64,000 nucleotides of DNA, taken from Shewanella eurypsychrophilus. Its GTDB lineage: Bacteria; Pseudomonadota; Gammaproteobacteria; Enterobacterales; Shewanellaceae. Numbering within the stretch: the first letter of the stretch is position 1; each line of letters begins with the position of its first letter. Both the position numbers and the translations under genes were made by a program. A model generated the notes under the pieces. It had not been told where the DNA came from and ran no database searches. It saw only the letters and a list, made by a program, of their open reading frames with translations. The stretch lies in assembly GCF_007004545.3 (NCBI RefSeq), contig NZ_CP045503.2, forward strand, positions 3,566,102 through 3,630,101, in the 5' to 3' direction. This document shows, piece after piece, positions 1 to 8,694 of the stretch.

Positions 1-535
1 TCAATACCACAGGTGAGGAGGCAAAAGGGTTAAAACCTGCATCGGGTAAACGTAAAATCTCTTCACTCAATGAAAATTGCTGATCACCCAACTCAAGCTC
101 ACTTGGGTATCCTAATAATCCTCCTAACCGCGTCTCATACCAAAGCTCACCAGGTTGAGGCAAACCACTCCCCGATGATTTGAGCTCGATGACTCCTTTT
201 AAGGGATAGGCATCGCCAACGGCTCTGACTGTAACCAACTGGAACTTGTCTTGTGAAAAAACCATCGAATTAAACTGCAGACTCGATACACGTGATAATC
301 CCAGCTCATCGGCTTTTTGTAACAGATTTTCATCAATCTTAACCGGGGAATTAATGATCCTATCAGCGGCAATAAACTTAGAGGCTTGACCATTAATTGC
401 GATCTGTAAACGCTCACTGACCCTTGCGAGCCCCGTCACCGACAGCACGGCTAACGTAATAGCCAATACAATCAGTAATAGCTGTCCCTGCATCAATTCC
501 CGTTTAAAAAACCGCCAAGCTAAATGTAACTCCAT
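1..535 (-). CDS. ybbP: ABC transporter permease (YbbP-like, FtsX family), 3' part beyond the window
   Basis: Reading back from an ATG at 535 gives an uninterrupted frame to base 1 (about 178 residues), so only the N-terminal part is present. It opens with MELHLAWRFFKREL and one hydrophobic segment (about residues 17-36), then a soluble periplasmic-type region, as in MacB/FtsX-like permeases of the E. coli YbbAP system. The start overlaps the stop of the upstream ATPase gene by one base (TAATG), indicating translational coupling with ybbA. In E. coli ybbA-ybbP lie divergent from tesA exactly as here. The substrate of YbbAP is not settled. The identification rests on context and N-terminal similarity. 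Confidence 0.8.
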   Translation of the reverse strand, partial: MELHLAWRFFKRELMQGQLLLIVLAITLAVLSVTGLARVSERLQIAINGQASKFIAADRIINSPVKIDENLLQKADELGLSRVSSLQFNSMVFSQDKFQLVTVRAVGDAYPLKGVIELKSSGSGLPQPGELWYETRLGGLLGYPSELELGDQQFSLSEEILRLPDAGFNPFASSPVVL

Positions 536-1284
536 TAACTCGCCTCCGCTTTAACTGGAAGGCATTGGGCTATTGATGAGGGCATTTCAACCTGCTCATG
601 TTTACTGCCAGACTCAGTTAAAACACCACTATCCATGAGTAGCTGTCGCTCACAACGACTAGCCAGAACAAGATCATGGGTCACTAACACTAACGTCGTG
701 GCGCTCTCACGGTTAAGCTCAAATAACATATCAGCCACTTTATCACTGTTCTTTGCATCTAAATTTCCAGTAGGCTCATCGGCAAACAATACTTTTGGCT
801 CACAGATAAATGCCCTCGCAATAGCAACCCTCTGCTGCTCACCTCCTGACAATTGATTAGGAAAGTGAGTGAGTCTGTGAGTTAATCCTACCCTTTCCAG
901 CATAGCCTCAGCCTTTTCTTTCGCTTGAGGGATACCAGCAAGCTCTGCGGGTAACATCACATTTTCCAGTGCATTTAGCGTATCCACCAACATAAAAGAC
1001 TGAAAAATAAAACTGACTTTTTTCTTTCTAAGCGCGGCTTTTCTCTCTTCATCCAAGGATTCAATGGCAGTGCCATCAAGCATGATAGTACCTGAGGTCG
1101 GCGAGTCCAGAGCGGCGAGTAAACCTAGCAATGTTGACTTACCCGAACCTGAAGGGCCTAAGATAGCCACGCTTTCTCCCTGCTTGACATCCATATTGAT
1201 GCCGTTGAGGATAGTAAGTTCTCCCTCTTGGGTAGCCACTGACTTAACGAGATTATTTACTGTGATAGCACTGATATCTGACAT
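535..1284 (-). CDS. ybbA: ABC transporter ATP-binding protein YbbA (LolD/MacB type)
   Basis: A 249-residue ATPase of the exporter-type ABC class. Walker A GPSGSGKS is at about residues 43-50, the Q-loop follows in FIFQSFM, the signature is LSGGEQQR, Walker B is VLFADEP, and the switch histidine is in LVTHD. The start at 1284 (MSDIS) is chosen over a longer frame because AAGGA lies six bases upstream and the length then matches E. coli YbbA. It pairs with the adjacent permease, with a one-base start/stop overlap. Its 5' end is only about 22 bp from the divergent tesA start, so the two promoters must overlap or lie inside the neighbouring coding ends. Confidence 0.93.
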   Translation of the reverse strand: MSDISAITVNNLVKSVATQEGELTILNGINMDVKQGESVAILGPSGSGKSTLLGLLAALDSPTSGTIMLDGTAIESLDEERKAALRKKKVSFIFQSFMLVDTLNALENVMLPAELAGIPQAKEKAEAMLERVGLTHRLTHFPNQLSGGEQQRVAIARAFICEPKVLFADEPTGNLDAKNSDKVADMLFELNRESATTLVLVTHDLVLASRCERQLLMDSGVLTESGSKHEQVEMPSSIAQCLPVKAEAS

Positions 1285-1306
1285 AAAATCCTTCATCTTA
1301 TTCTTA

Positions 1307-1915
1307 TTGAAAGGTTCACTGAAACTCTTCACTCTGGTATGCCTGTTGATTAGCACCCAAGTATACGCTGCCCCTATATTAATCCTAGGTGATAGCTTAA
1401 GTGCAAGCTATGGCGTCGATGAAGAGAAAGGTTGGGTAAACTTATTACGTGAAAAATTACCTCAACACGAGATAATAAATGGCTCAGTCAGTGGAGAAAC
1501 AACCGCTGGCGGATTACGTAGACTCCCCGCCCTGCTTGAGTCTTCGAGCCCTTCGGTCATAATCGTTGAACTTGGAGGTAACGATGGTTTACGCGGTTTT
1601 TCACCCGTACAACTGAAAGAAAATCTTACAAAAATAATCACCCTATCCAAGCAAAATAACACCCAAGTGCTTTTAAGCGAGGTCATGGTGCCACCTAATT
1701 ATGGTGCTCGATATGCCACATTGTTTGAAAATGTCTATAAAGAGCTCGCTAATGAGCATGATCTCATTTTAATGCCATTCTTCATGAAAGAGATTGCCAC
1801 TCATCCAGAGTTAATGCAAAGAGATGGTATCCACCCCAACACTGATGCTCAACCTCAAATCACTCAATTTATCCTCCCCTGGCTGACTAAAGCTATCAAT
1901 ACAGATAGGGAGTAA
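1307..1915 (+). CDS. tesA: Acyl-CoA thioesterase I / lysophospholipase L1 (periplasmic, GDSL family)
   Basis: A GDSL-family hydrolase: the Ser block ILGDSLSASYG follows directly on a signal peptide, then the Gly block, GGNDGLRGF with the oxyanion Asn, and the C-terminal DGIHPN Asp/His dyad. Length (about 200 residues) and divergence from ybbA match E. coli tesA. The start is awkward: no ATG opens the frame near the signal peptide. TTG at 1307 gives MKGSLKLFTLVCLLIS with a good n- and h-region and cleavage after VYA; CTG at 1319 has AAAGG just upstream. The much longer frame starting at 1064 is rejected because it runs antisense through ybbA. Role: hydrolysis of long-chain acyl thioesters and lysophospholipids in the periplasm. 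Confidence 0.87.
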   Translation: MKGSLKLFTLVCLLISTQVYAAPILILGDSLSASYGVDEEKGWVNLLREKLPQHEIINGSVSGETTAGGLRRLPALLESSSPSVIIVELGGNDGLRGFSPVQLKENLTKIITLSKQNNTQVLLSEVMVPPNYGARYATLFENVYKELANEHDLILMPFFMKEIATHPELMQRDGIHPNTDAQPQITQFILPWLTKAINTDRE

Positions 1916-2109
1916 TACCGAAAGTTTAAGCGTATGAATAGTCAAACCCCATCAAGGATGATGGACACTATTAAGCTTTTCAGTGTAGAAATGTGTTCTA
2001 GTCTGCAAAACTGACTAAATATGTGGGATATGTTTGCGGGGGACATTCACTATCTATAAAATATTTTCCAATCAGATGTGTAGAATTAGTTTATTCAGGG
2101 AGCAGGCTT

Positions 2110-3228
2110 ATGAAAAGCCAAATCAATAAGATCGCTATATGTATCAGTGCCGCCGGACTGTGTTTACCTTTACTATTTAGTACGAGTGTTTATGCCACCA
2201 GCCCACAAAAGCCACAAGCTCTAAAACTCAATCCAAACCAGTTAAGCTTGCCGATAGATGAGCACTTCGACTGGGTACAACTCACTTCTCACGAGTTATT
2301 AAAGGGTGAGATTAAAAACCTCTATGATGATAAATTGGAATTTGAAAGTGATGAGCTCGATACCTTATATATCGACTGGGAAGATATTAAGGAGCTGCAA
2401 AGCCATGCTCTGGTTAGTGTGGGTTTTATCGATCTGACGACTAAAACAGGAAAACTGATCGTAAAAGATGGCAAGACCATGATAGATGGTGAGGAGTTTG
2501 ATCGCAGTCAGATCATGACCATTATCGCAGGCCAGCAAACAGAGGCTAACTATTGGTCGAGTAAGATCTCACTTGGGGCAAACTTACGCTCAGGTAATAC
2601 CGACCAAGTTGATTATAGTGCGATAGCCAATGCACTCCGCCGAACCACAGAATCCAGATACAACCTAGATTATATCGGCAACTACTCAAAAACAGACGGT
2701 GATAATACGATTAACAATCACCGTATTAACACCAACTTTGATTGGTACTTATCTAAACAGTTTTATTTACGTCCTATCTTCGCTGAAATTTATATCGATC
2801 CTTTCTTGAACTATGAATACAAAACAACTCTGGGTTTCGGTATCGGTTATGACATTATTGATTCATCAAAGACCAACTGGAGTGTCAGTGGCGGTCCTGC
2901 ATACACGTATACCAAATTTGATAATGTATTCGCAGATCAAGATGAAAGTGAAACCAGTGCAGCATTAGTGGTTGAAACGGTATTTGATACCGAGATCACC
3001 GACGATATAGATTTCAATACACTCTACCGGGTGAACTATGGTAGCGATGCGGCAGGTGGATATACCCATCATGCATTAGCAGGTTTTTCTATTGAGCTAA
3101 CAGATATGTTTGATTTAGATCTTTCACTGGTTTGGGATCATATTAATAAGCCGCAGCAAAGTGCGGATATGAGCTTTCCAAAACAAAATGACTATCAATT
3201 TATCATAGGATTTGGCATCGATATATAA
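2110..3228 (+). CDS. DUF481 family outer-membrane protein
   Basis: A 372-residue secreted protein. The start at 2110 is supported by AGGGAG upstream and gives a signal peptide (basic MKSQINK, hydrophobic core, cleavage near VYA). The N-terminal third resembles the small strand-rich domain often found before DUF481. The rest (about 175-372) has alternating aromatic and polar strands such as YNLDYIGNYS and INTNFDWYLS, and ends in an amphipathic strand with a C-terminal hydrophobic residue, typical of a beta-barrel. DUF481/YdiY-like proteins are described as salt-induced outer-membrane proteins without a firm function. An inverted-repeat element begins immediately after the stop codon. Confidence 0.8.
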   Translation: MKSQINKIAICISAAGLCLPLLFSTSVYATSPQKPQALKLNPNQLSLPIDEHFDWVQLTSHELLKGEIKNLYDDKLEFESDELDTLYIDWEDIKELQSHALVSVGFIDLTTKTGKLIVKDGKTMIDGEEFDRSQIMTIIAGQQTEANYWSSKISLGANLRSGNTDQVDYSAIANALRRTTESRYNLDYIGNYSKTDGDNTINNHRINTNFDWYLSKQFYLRPIFAEIYIDPFLNYEYKTTLGFGIGYDIIDSSKTNWSVSGGPAYTYTKFDNVFADQDESETSAALVVETVFDTEITDDIDFNTLYRVNYGSDAAGGYTHHALAGFSIELTDMFDLDLSLVWDHINKPQQSADMSFPKQNDYQFIIGFGIDI

Positions 3229-3540
3229 TACCAATCAATATAAGAAAGTGATCTACTCAGAGTTATTTTTGGCAAACTAATTCAAGGTGAATAGGTGATG
3301 GAATGGTACTCCCTTGTGAATCTATTCAACGAAGAAGTAGGCAGCCAAAAACACTCCTGAAAGGCGAGTTTTAGCGCATCTGATGCTGTGTTAACGAGCT
3401 AGAACCTAGTTTAACTATGATCTTCACCCGTTGCAAAGAACATGGATGTTCTGAATGTCATTAATGCAGGAGCAATTAATGACCTTGCCTCTGAAGCGCT
3501 AAACTCTCGCTGAGCGATCACATCTTTATACTGATTGGTA
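3229..3540 (-). repeat. MITE-like inverted-repeat element, family A
   Basis: The ends are TACCAATCAATATAAGAA... and ...TTTATACTGATTGGTA, imperfect inverted repeats of about 25 bp that both reach a GTGATC/GATCAC block. It is flanked by TA, carries no convincing reading frame and starts just after the upstream stop codon. Its right end, reverse-complemented, is clearly related to the ends of the elements at 32669, 45167 and 51637 (shared GTGATC, TCAGCG and GGCAAG blocks), so all four belong to one superfamily. Orientation is given relative to those. Confidence 0.75.
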
Positions 3541-3559
3541 TACTTTAAGCAATCAAAAT

Positions 3560-3586
3560 AATGAAGACCGCTATGCGGCCTTCATT
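3560..3586 (+). terminator. Weak hairpin, possible terminator
   Basis: AATGAAG-A-CCGC, a TAT loop, then GCGG-C-CTTCATT forms a strong stem with one A/C mismatch. There is no clear U-tract, so it may only be a transcript-end or insulating hairpin between the repeat element and the next gene. Confidence 0.35.
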
Positions 3587-3758
3587 ATGCATATTGGCTA
3601 TCAAAAATCCCCCTCTTAGAACCTTTGTCCAACAAAGCCGCAATTAACATCGCAAAAATAGCTAAAATTAACGCTATTAACTATCTTAACTTTACGACCC
3701 TACTACCCACTTACTCAATTACTCAATTACTTCAATGAGTCAAAAAAAGGAATTTTTG

Positions 3759-5555
3759 ATGGATGACTCAACAGATACATTGCAAATTCTCCTTGTTGAA
3801 GACAATCGCGCTATGAGCGCTGTTATCCAAGAGCTCCTCTCACATACTCAGCTCACATTAGCTATTACCTGCACAGATACAGGACAAGGTGCACTCCAAT
3901 TGTTGAGTACTAAGGCATTCGACTGTGTACTGCTTGACTATGAACTCCCTGACTACAACGCTAATGAGATATTGCAAAAGCTTAATGCTCAGCAGCAACT
4001 TACAGTGCCTATCATTATTCTCACGGGTCATAGCCAAGAAAAATTAGCCTCTACCGTATTAGCATTGGGTGCGATAGACTTCATCACAAAATCAGAGTGC
4101 TCACCAGAAAGGTTAAATAGAGCCATAACCTATGCTATTTCTCGCAATAAGTTCAGGCAATTACAGGCTGATGATGAAAAAGCGGTGATGAGTAAGCAAC
4201 TGAATTCGGCGACTGCTGAAACGGATTTCTTACTCAATTATGACCCCTTGACTCAGCTACCCAATCGCGAACTATTCAAATGCTATGTGACTAAAGGTTT
4301 AGCCAGAGCAGCCCGACACCAGCTAAAAGTGTGCCTACTCTATATTGATCTCGATGACTTTAAGCGCATCAACGATACCTTAGGTCATGATGTCGGTGAC
4401 AACATCCTCAAATCATTTAGCCGCAGGTTACAATCGATTATCAGAACCAATGATACTTTATGCCGAATTGGGGAGGATGAATTTGCAATTTATTTAGATT
4501 TCACCCAAAACGATTGTGATGCGGCTATCGTTGCTGAAAAGATTATCAGGACCACGACAATACCGATTGAAGTTAACCAGTACAACCTGCACATTAGCTG
4601 CAGTATAGGCATCAGTCATCATGATAGTTTTAGCGGTGGTAGCGAGGTCTTGATAGGCAATGCGCAGACAGCCATGTTAATGGTGAAGCAACAAGGTAAA
4701 AATAGTTATACCTACTATTCAGATGAGATGACAGCCAAAGCTAAGAAACGTTTATACCTTGAACAAGAGATAAGACATGCTTTAGATAATGACGATTTCT
4801 ACATGGTGTATCAGCCAAAAATTGATGTTAAGACGTCTCAAGTAACTGGTGCTGAAGCCTTAATTCGCTGGCATCACCCAATAGATGGTTTTATCTCACC
4901 AAATGATTTTATCCCCGTGGCAGAAGAGAGTGATCTGATTTTGAAATTGGACAAATATATTTTGGACAAGGTCATTTCTCAGATCAGTCACTGGCAAAAA
5001 CAATCACTCAATGTTCCAGTGATCTCTGTCAATATTCCCAGCCGCGAATTTCAAAGAGGTGATATCGTCTCTTGTGTTCAGCATACGCTACATCATTATC
5101 AGGTGATTGGCAGTCAACTTGAAATAGAGATAACAGAGCGATTGTTGATGGATCACTGCGAAGAAAATATCAAGATATTAAACCGACTGAAAGATCTCGA
5201 TATTCATATCTCTGTAGATGACTTTGGTACGGGTTATTCATCCTTAAGTTATCTTGTGCAGTTTCCGTGTGATGTACTAAAAATTGACAAGTGTTTTATA
5301 GACATGCTGCCCCACAGCAAAGAAAACTGCCAGATAGTTGAAGCTATTATTATGCTGGCCCATAAATTAGGTAAAGATGTTGTTGCCGAAGGCGTCGAAA
5401 CAGAAGCTCAATACCAATATCTAAGGGCATTGAACTGTGACCAAATCCAAGGATACTATTTCGACAAGCCATTAGACATTCTAGATTTTGCCGCAAAGCT
5501 AACCAAATGTGATGTTCGAAATATTAACACTTCATCTAATCGGCATGCTTGTTAA
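3759..5555 (+). CDS. Response regulator with GGDEF and EAL domains (cyclic-di-GMP enzyme)
   Basis: A 598-residue protein with three domains. REC occupies about 1-125 (acidic pair E14/D15, phospho-acceptor D60 in LLDYE, Lys in FITKSE). GGDEF follows at about 160-325, with signature GEDEF instead of GGDEF but an intact RxxD I-site (RTND) five residues earlier. EAL is at about 335-585 and is complete: EALIRW, SVNIPS, EITERLL, DDFGTGYSS, LKIDK, VVAEGVE and QGYYF. The start at 3759 is preferred to 3735 because AAGGAA lies upstream. Likely a c-di-GMP phosphodiesterase controlled by phosphorylation, with the GGDEF part serving as a sensory or weak cyclase domain. No histidine kinase is adjacent. Confidence 0.9.
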   Translation: MDDSTDTLQILLVEDNRAMSAVIQELLSHTQLTLAITCTDTGQGALQLLSTKAFDCVLLDYELPDYNANEILQKLNAQQQLTVPIIILTGHSQEKLASTVLALGAIDFITKSECSPERLNRAITYAISRNKFRQLQADDEKAVMSKQLNSATAETDFLLNYDPLTQLPNRELFKCYVTKGLARAARHQLKVCLLYIDLDDFKRINDTLGHDVGDNILKSFSRRLQSIIRTNDTLCRIGEDEFAIYLDFTQNDCDAAIVAEKIIRTTTIPIEVNQYNLHISCSIGISHHDSFSGGSEVLIGNAQTAMLMVKQQGKNSYTYYSDEMTAKAKKRLYLEQEIRHALDNDDFYMVYQPKIDVKTSQVTGAEALIRWHHPIDGFISPNDFIPVAEESDLILKLDKYILDKVISQISHWQKQSLNVPVISVNIPSREFQRGDIVSCVQHTLHHYQVIGSQLEIEITERLLMDHCEENIKILNRLKDLDIHISVDDFGTGYSSLSYLVQFPCDVLKIDKCFIDMLPHSKENCQIVEAIIMLAHKLGKDVVAEGVETEAQYQYLRALNCDQIQGYYFDKPLDILDFAAKLTKCDVRNINTSSNRHAC

Positions 5556-5925
5556 CAGACATTTTATCAAAGAGAATTTATCAAAGAGAGTTTAGCCTAA
5601 TATCACAAGCTAAGACGCACTTCGCTACTCAAGTTTCACACTCCCGCCTCTACTTTGTCCAGTACACATGGCCTAGTATTTTCCACGTGATACAAACCTA
5701 TACAGGTTTCTCAAAAAAATAAAAAATGCTAATTATTATTCTAATGTTTAGTTTTGTACTCTTTAAGTCTGTTTTATAAAGAAAAATTGTAATACAAGCG
5801 TTTTAAAACCAGCAACCACACTTTTGATAACAAGATGTTGCGACAATGTGGCCGGATTTCACATTGCATATATGGTACGTCAGTGCAATCTAGGGGAGGA
5901 ATAATAAAAATAAGCAGGAGACGCT
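5556..5925. other. Intergenic region upstream of the beta-helix/haem lipoprotein gene
   Basis: About 370 bp without a gene. It contains a partly repeated TATCAAAGAGA motif near 5566-5588, an A/T-rich tract at 5711-5765 with a Fur-like palindrome, and an AGGAG ribosome-binding site before 5926. No small reading frame with a credible start was seen. Confidence 0.6.
5722..5740. promoter_or_regulatory. Fur-box-like palindrome
   Basis: Matches 14 of 19 positions of the E. coli-type Fur consensus GATAATGATAATCATTATC by eye, including the central TGnTAATnATTAT core. It lies about 185 bp upstream of the lipoprotein start. A stronger match precedes the TonB-dependent receptor of the same region, which makes a shared iron response plausible. 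The surroundings are A/T-rich, so chance resemblance is possible. Confidence 0.45.
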
Positions 5926-8571
5926 ATGTTCAACAAGAAACCAAGTTGGTTAATCCCTACATTAGTGGCCAGTGCCGTTGCCCTAAGCATGACGGCTTGT
6001 TCATCTGATGATGACGATCCCGTGGTCGAAGATGATACCGGCACTGTAGTACCCACCCCAGATCCAGCACCAAGCTTTCCTGAAGGTGCCATCATGATTG
6101 AGGATGGAGAAAACCTTACCATCCGCATTCAGGAAGCATTAATCAACGCCCAGACTAATGATGTGATCGTTTTACCTAAAGGTAACTTCAAAATTGCTTC
6201 AACCCTTTTATTCGATGGTGATGTCGATGGCGACGGAATGTATGCCAAAAATATCACTATCATGGGATACGGTATGGATGAAACCGTACTGGATTTCTCT
6301 GAGTCTGTTTCAGGCGATGGTATTTTTGTACAGAATGCCGTTAACGTGATCATCCAAGATCTCTCGGTCAATGAAGCTAAAAATAATGGCATAAAACTAA
6401 AAAATACCAATGGCATTATTCTACGCAGATTAGCCACAGTGTGGGAAGGCGAGCTCGATGAAGATAATGGTGCTTACGGTCTTTACCCAGTTGAATGTGA
6501 AAATATCCTAATTGAAGACACCTATGTTCGAGGCAGCGCCGATGCGGGTATCTATGTCGGCCAATCTCAATATATTGTTGTTAGAAATAACATCGCTAAA
6601 GAAAATGTCGCCGGTATTGAAATAGAAAACTCAAAATATGCTGATGTTTACGGCAACGAAGCGATGGGAAATACCGGCGGTATTTTAGTCTTCGATCTGC
6701 CTATCAATAACCATAGGTACGGTTCTAGCGTACGTATTTTCAACAATAAAATTTACGACAATAATACCCAAAACTTTGCCAATGCCTCAGCCAACCCTGC
6801 TGGTGTGCACATTGTTCCACCAGGAACTGGGATGATCATTCTTTCAACCGATGATGTCGAGATTTTCAATAACGAAATCACTAACCACGACACCATGGCC
6901 GTCACCATCTCCAGCTTCTTTATTGCAGAGCCTGACATGAGTGCATTTGTTGCCAACTATGGTCAGGAAAACCAGCCTATTGAAGATGGCTGGAGACCCA
7001 CTCCCCGTAATATCTACCTGCACGATAACGTCATTACCGGTTATGGGGAAAAGCCTAACGGCTACCTTATCGACGATATTATTAAGGCGTATCTATTTAC
7101 CCACGGTAAGTTCCCTGGCGTGCTTTATGATGGCTTAGGTGAAATGCTATCAAATAACGGCACCGCAGCCTACTTAGGACTGCAGGAGATACCTTTTGCC
7201 GAGAATGGCAGTGACAATATCTGTGCCAGCGATAATGGCGATGTCTCTTTTGGTCGACTCTACGCCAACGATAACACCGATATGAACATTGCCGACGTGC
7301 TCTATGAAGAGCAACAAACCGATCTACTGAAATGTGCTCAGGTTAGTCTTCCCGTTCATACCGTCACGTTCGGTGATGAGATATTCGGTTGTGGCGTCGA
7401 TGATGATGTCGAAGGCTGTGATGGTGGAAACCTGATCGGTGGCGGCGGAAGCATAGGCGAAGGCGAAGGTGGCCTAGTCGGTGATGGAGACCTTAGCTTA
7501 TGTGAAACTACAGGCTCACAGGTAAATTGGGATGCACTCCTTGGCGCTAACTGCCCTAACCTCTCAGACTACAATCTCTATGCCGATGCTAAAGACCCAT
7601 CGACAGGGGCTAACTCAGGTGGCCTACCTTACGACATGAATACTCAGTTATTTACTGATTACGCCAGTAAGTATCGCTTCGTATTTGTTCCGGAAGGAAA
7701 AGTAGCTGACTATTCAGCACAAGAGAGCATGGATTTTCCGGTCGGCACTGTGATCAGCAAAACCTTTGCCCTACCAAACGATACCGCTCAGCGGGGCATA
7801 GAAAACGAAGATATTATTGAAACCCGTCTGCTCATTAGGCGCGCTACTGGCTGGACTGCACTGCCTTATGTCTACAACTCTGATAAGTCAGATGCTGTAT
7901 TGGCAAAAGCCGGCGCAATTCAAGGCAAGAAGGTCACTCATAACGGTGTTGAGCTCGATTTTGATTATGTTGTTCCTAGCATGAATAACTGTAAGCAATG
8001 TCATCAGTTTAAAGCCGACCCAAGTAGCCCTGCGGTATTTGTGCCTATTGGTCCTAAAGCACGTCATCTGAATAAAGATTACGAGTATGCCGATGGAACA
8101 ATGAATCAGCTAATGAAGTGGCAAGAGGCTGGAATACTGAAGGGAGTGCCGGATGTGACGACTATCGACACCATACCTGCATATTCAGATGGTGACGAGA
8201 TAGACCTAACAGCACTTAGTGATGATGCACTAATGAAAACAGCTAAAGGCTATTTAGACGTCAACTGCGCCCATTGTCATCGTCCCGAAGGTAATGCTTC
8301 AAATACCGGCCTGACCCTTGAATATTGGAGACCGTACGCAGATGGTTTCGCTCACGGTACCTGTAAGTCACCCGTCGCATATGGCGGTGGCGAACTGAGC
8401 TATGATGTGGTGCCAACAGCACCTGATCGCTCAATTCTTCACTTCAGAATGGAGACGAACCAGCCAGGTGACCGTATGCCTGAGATTGGTCGTAGCTTAT
8501 CTCACGACGAAGGTGTTGAGCTCGTTTATGAATGGATTAAGAGGCTACCAGTAGCAACTTGTTCACAGTAA
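5926..8571 (+). CDS. Lipoprotein: parallel beta-helix domain fused to a di-CxxCH (haem-type) domain
   Basis: An 881-residue fusion. It starts with a lipoprotein signal (VALSMTAC, lipid Cys at about 25) and an acidic linker. A right-handed beta-helix region of about 50-400 has repeated short turns such as IYVGQSQYIVVRNN. A Gly/Glu-rich linker follows (about 495-520), then a C-terminal domain with CKQCH at 689-693 and CAHCH at 781-785. The last part, with GDRMPEIGRSL and a final helix, resembles the Met-ligand end of a small cytochrome c. From memory, the halves correspond to the TIGR03805 (beta-helix) and TIGR03806 families, which usually occur as adjacent genes of unknown function; here they are joined. 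The C-terminal half is paralogous to the next gene. AGGAG precedes the start. Confidence 0.82.
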   Translation: MFNKKPSWLIPTLVASAVALSMTACSSDDDDPVVEDDTGTVVPTPDPAPSFPEGAIMIEDGENLTIRIQEALINAQTNDVIVLPKGNFKIASTLLFDGDVDGDGMYAKNITIMGYGMDETVLDFSESVSGDGIFVQNAVNVIIQDLSVNEAKNNGIKLKNTNGIILRRLATVWEGELDEDNGAYGLYPVECENILIEDTYVRGSADAGIYVGQSQYIVVRNNIAKENVAGIEIENSKYADVYGNEAMGNTGGILVFDLPINNHRYGSSVRIFNNKIYDNNTQNFANASANPAGVHIVPPGTGMIILSTDDVEIFNNEITNHDTMAVTISSFFIAEPDMSAFVANYGQENQPIEDGWRPTPRNIYLHDNVITGYGEKPNGYLIDDIIKAYLFTHGKFPGVLYDGLGEMLSNNGTAAYLGLQEIPFAENGSDNICASDNGDVSFGRLYANDNTDMNIADVLYEEQQTDLLKCAQVSLPVHTVTFGDEIFGCGVDDDVEGCDGGNLIGGGGSIGEGEGGLVGDGDLSLCETTGSQVNWDALLGANCPNLSDYNLYADAKDPSTGANSGGLPYDMNTQLFTDYASKYRFVFVPEGKVADYSAQESMDFPVGTVISKTFALPNDTAQRGIENEDIIETRLLIRRATGWTALPYVYNSDKSDAVLAKAGAIQGKKVTHNGVELDFDYVVPSMNNCKQCHQFKADPSSPAVFVPIGPKARHLNKDYEYADGTMNQLMKWQEAGILKGVPDVTTIDTIPAYSDGDEIDLTALSDDALMKTAKGYLDVNCAHCHRPEGNASNTGLTLEYWRPYADGFAHGTCKSPVAYGGGELSYDVVPTAPDRSILHFRMETNQPGDRMPEIGRSLSHDEGVELVYEWIKRLPVATCSQ

Positions 8572-8591
8572 ACATTCAGTTCTAACCACAA

Positions 8592-8637
8592 ATAAGGCCG
8601 GCGGTTTCTTTTAGGAATTATCCGGCCTTTATTTTTT
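8592..8637 (+). terminator. Rho-independent terminator
   Basis: Stem AAGGCCGG (8594-8601) pairs with CCGGCCTT (8622-8629), followed by TATTTTTT. It separates the two haem-motif lipoprotein genes, so the second gene either has its own promoter or depends on readthrough. Confidence 0.8.
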
Positions 8638-8656
8638 GACGATTACCGAACGGTAT

Positions 8657-8683
8657 AATACCAATCGATATAACTTAAAAGTC
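8657..8683. repeat. Solo end of a family-A inverted-repeat element
   Basis: The stretch ATAATACCAATCGATATAAC matches the outer end of the element at 3229 (TACCAATCAATATAAG), but no matching second end was found before the next gene. It is probably a remnant, lying in the promoter region of the downstream lipoprotein gene. Confidence 0.4.
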
Positions 8684-8694
8684 ATAGGTGAAGT

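Noticed and set aside
1064..1306. Long N-terminal extension of tesA
   Set aside because: It would be translated from the antisense strand of ybbA and place the signal peptide in the middle of the protein.
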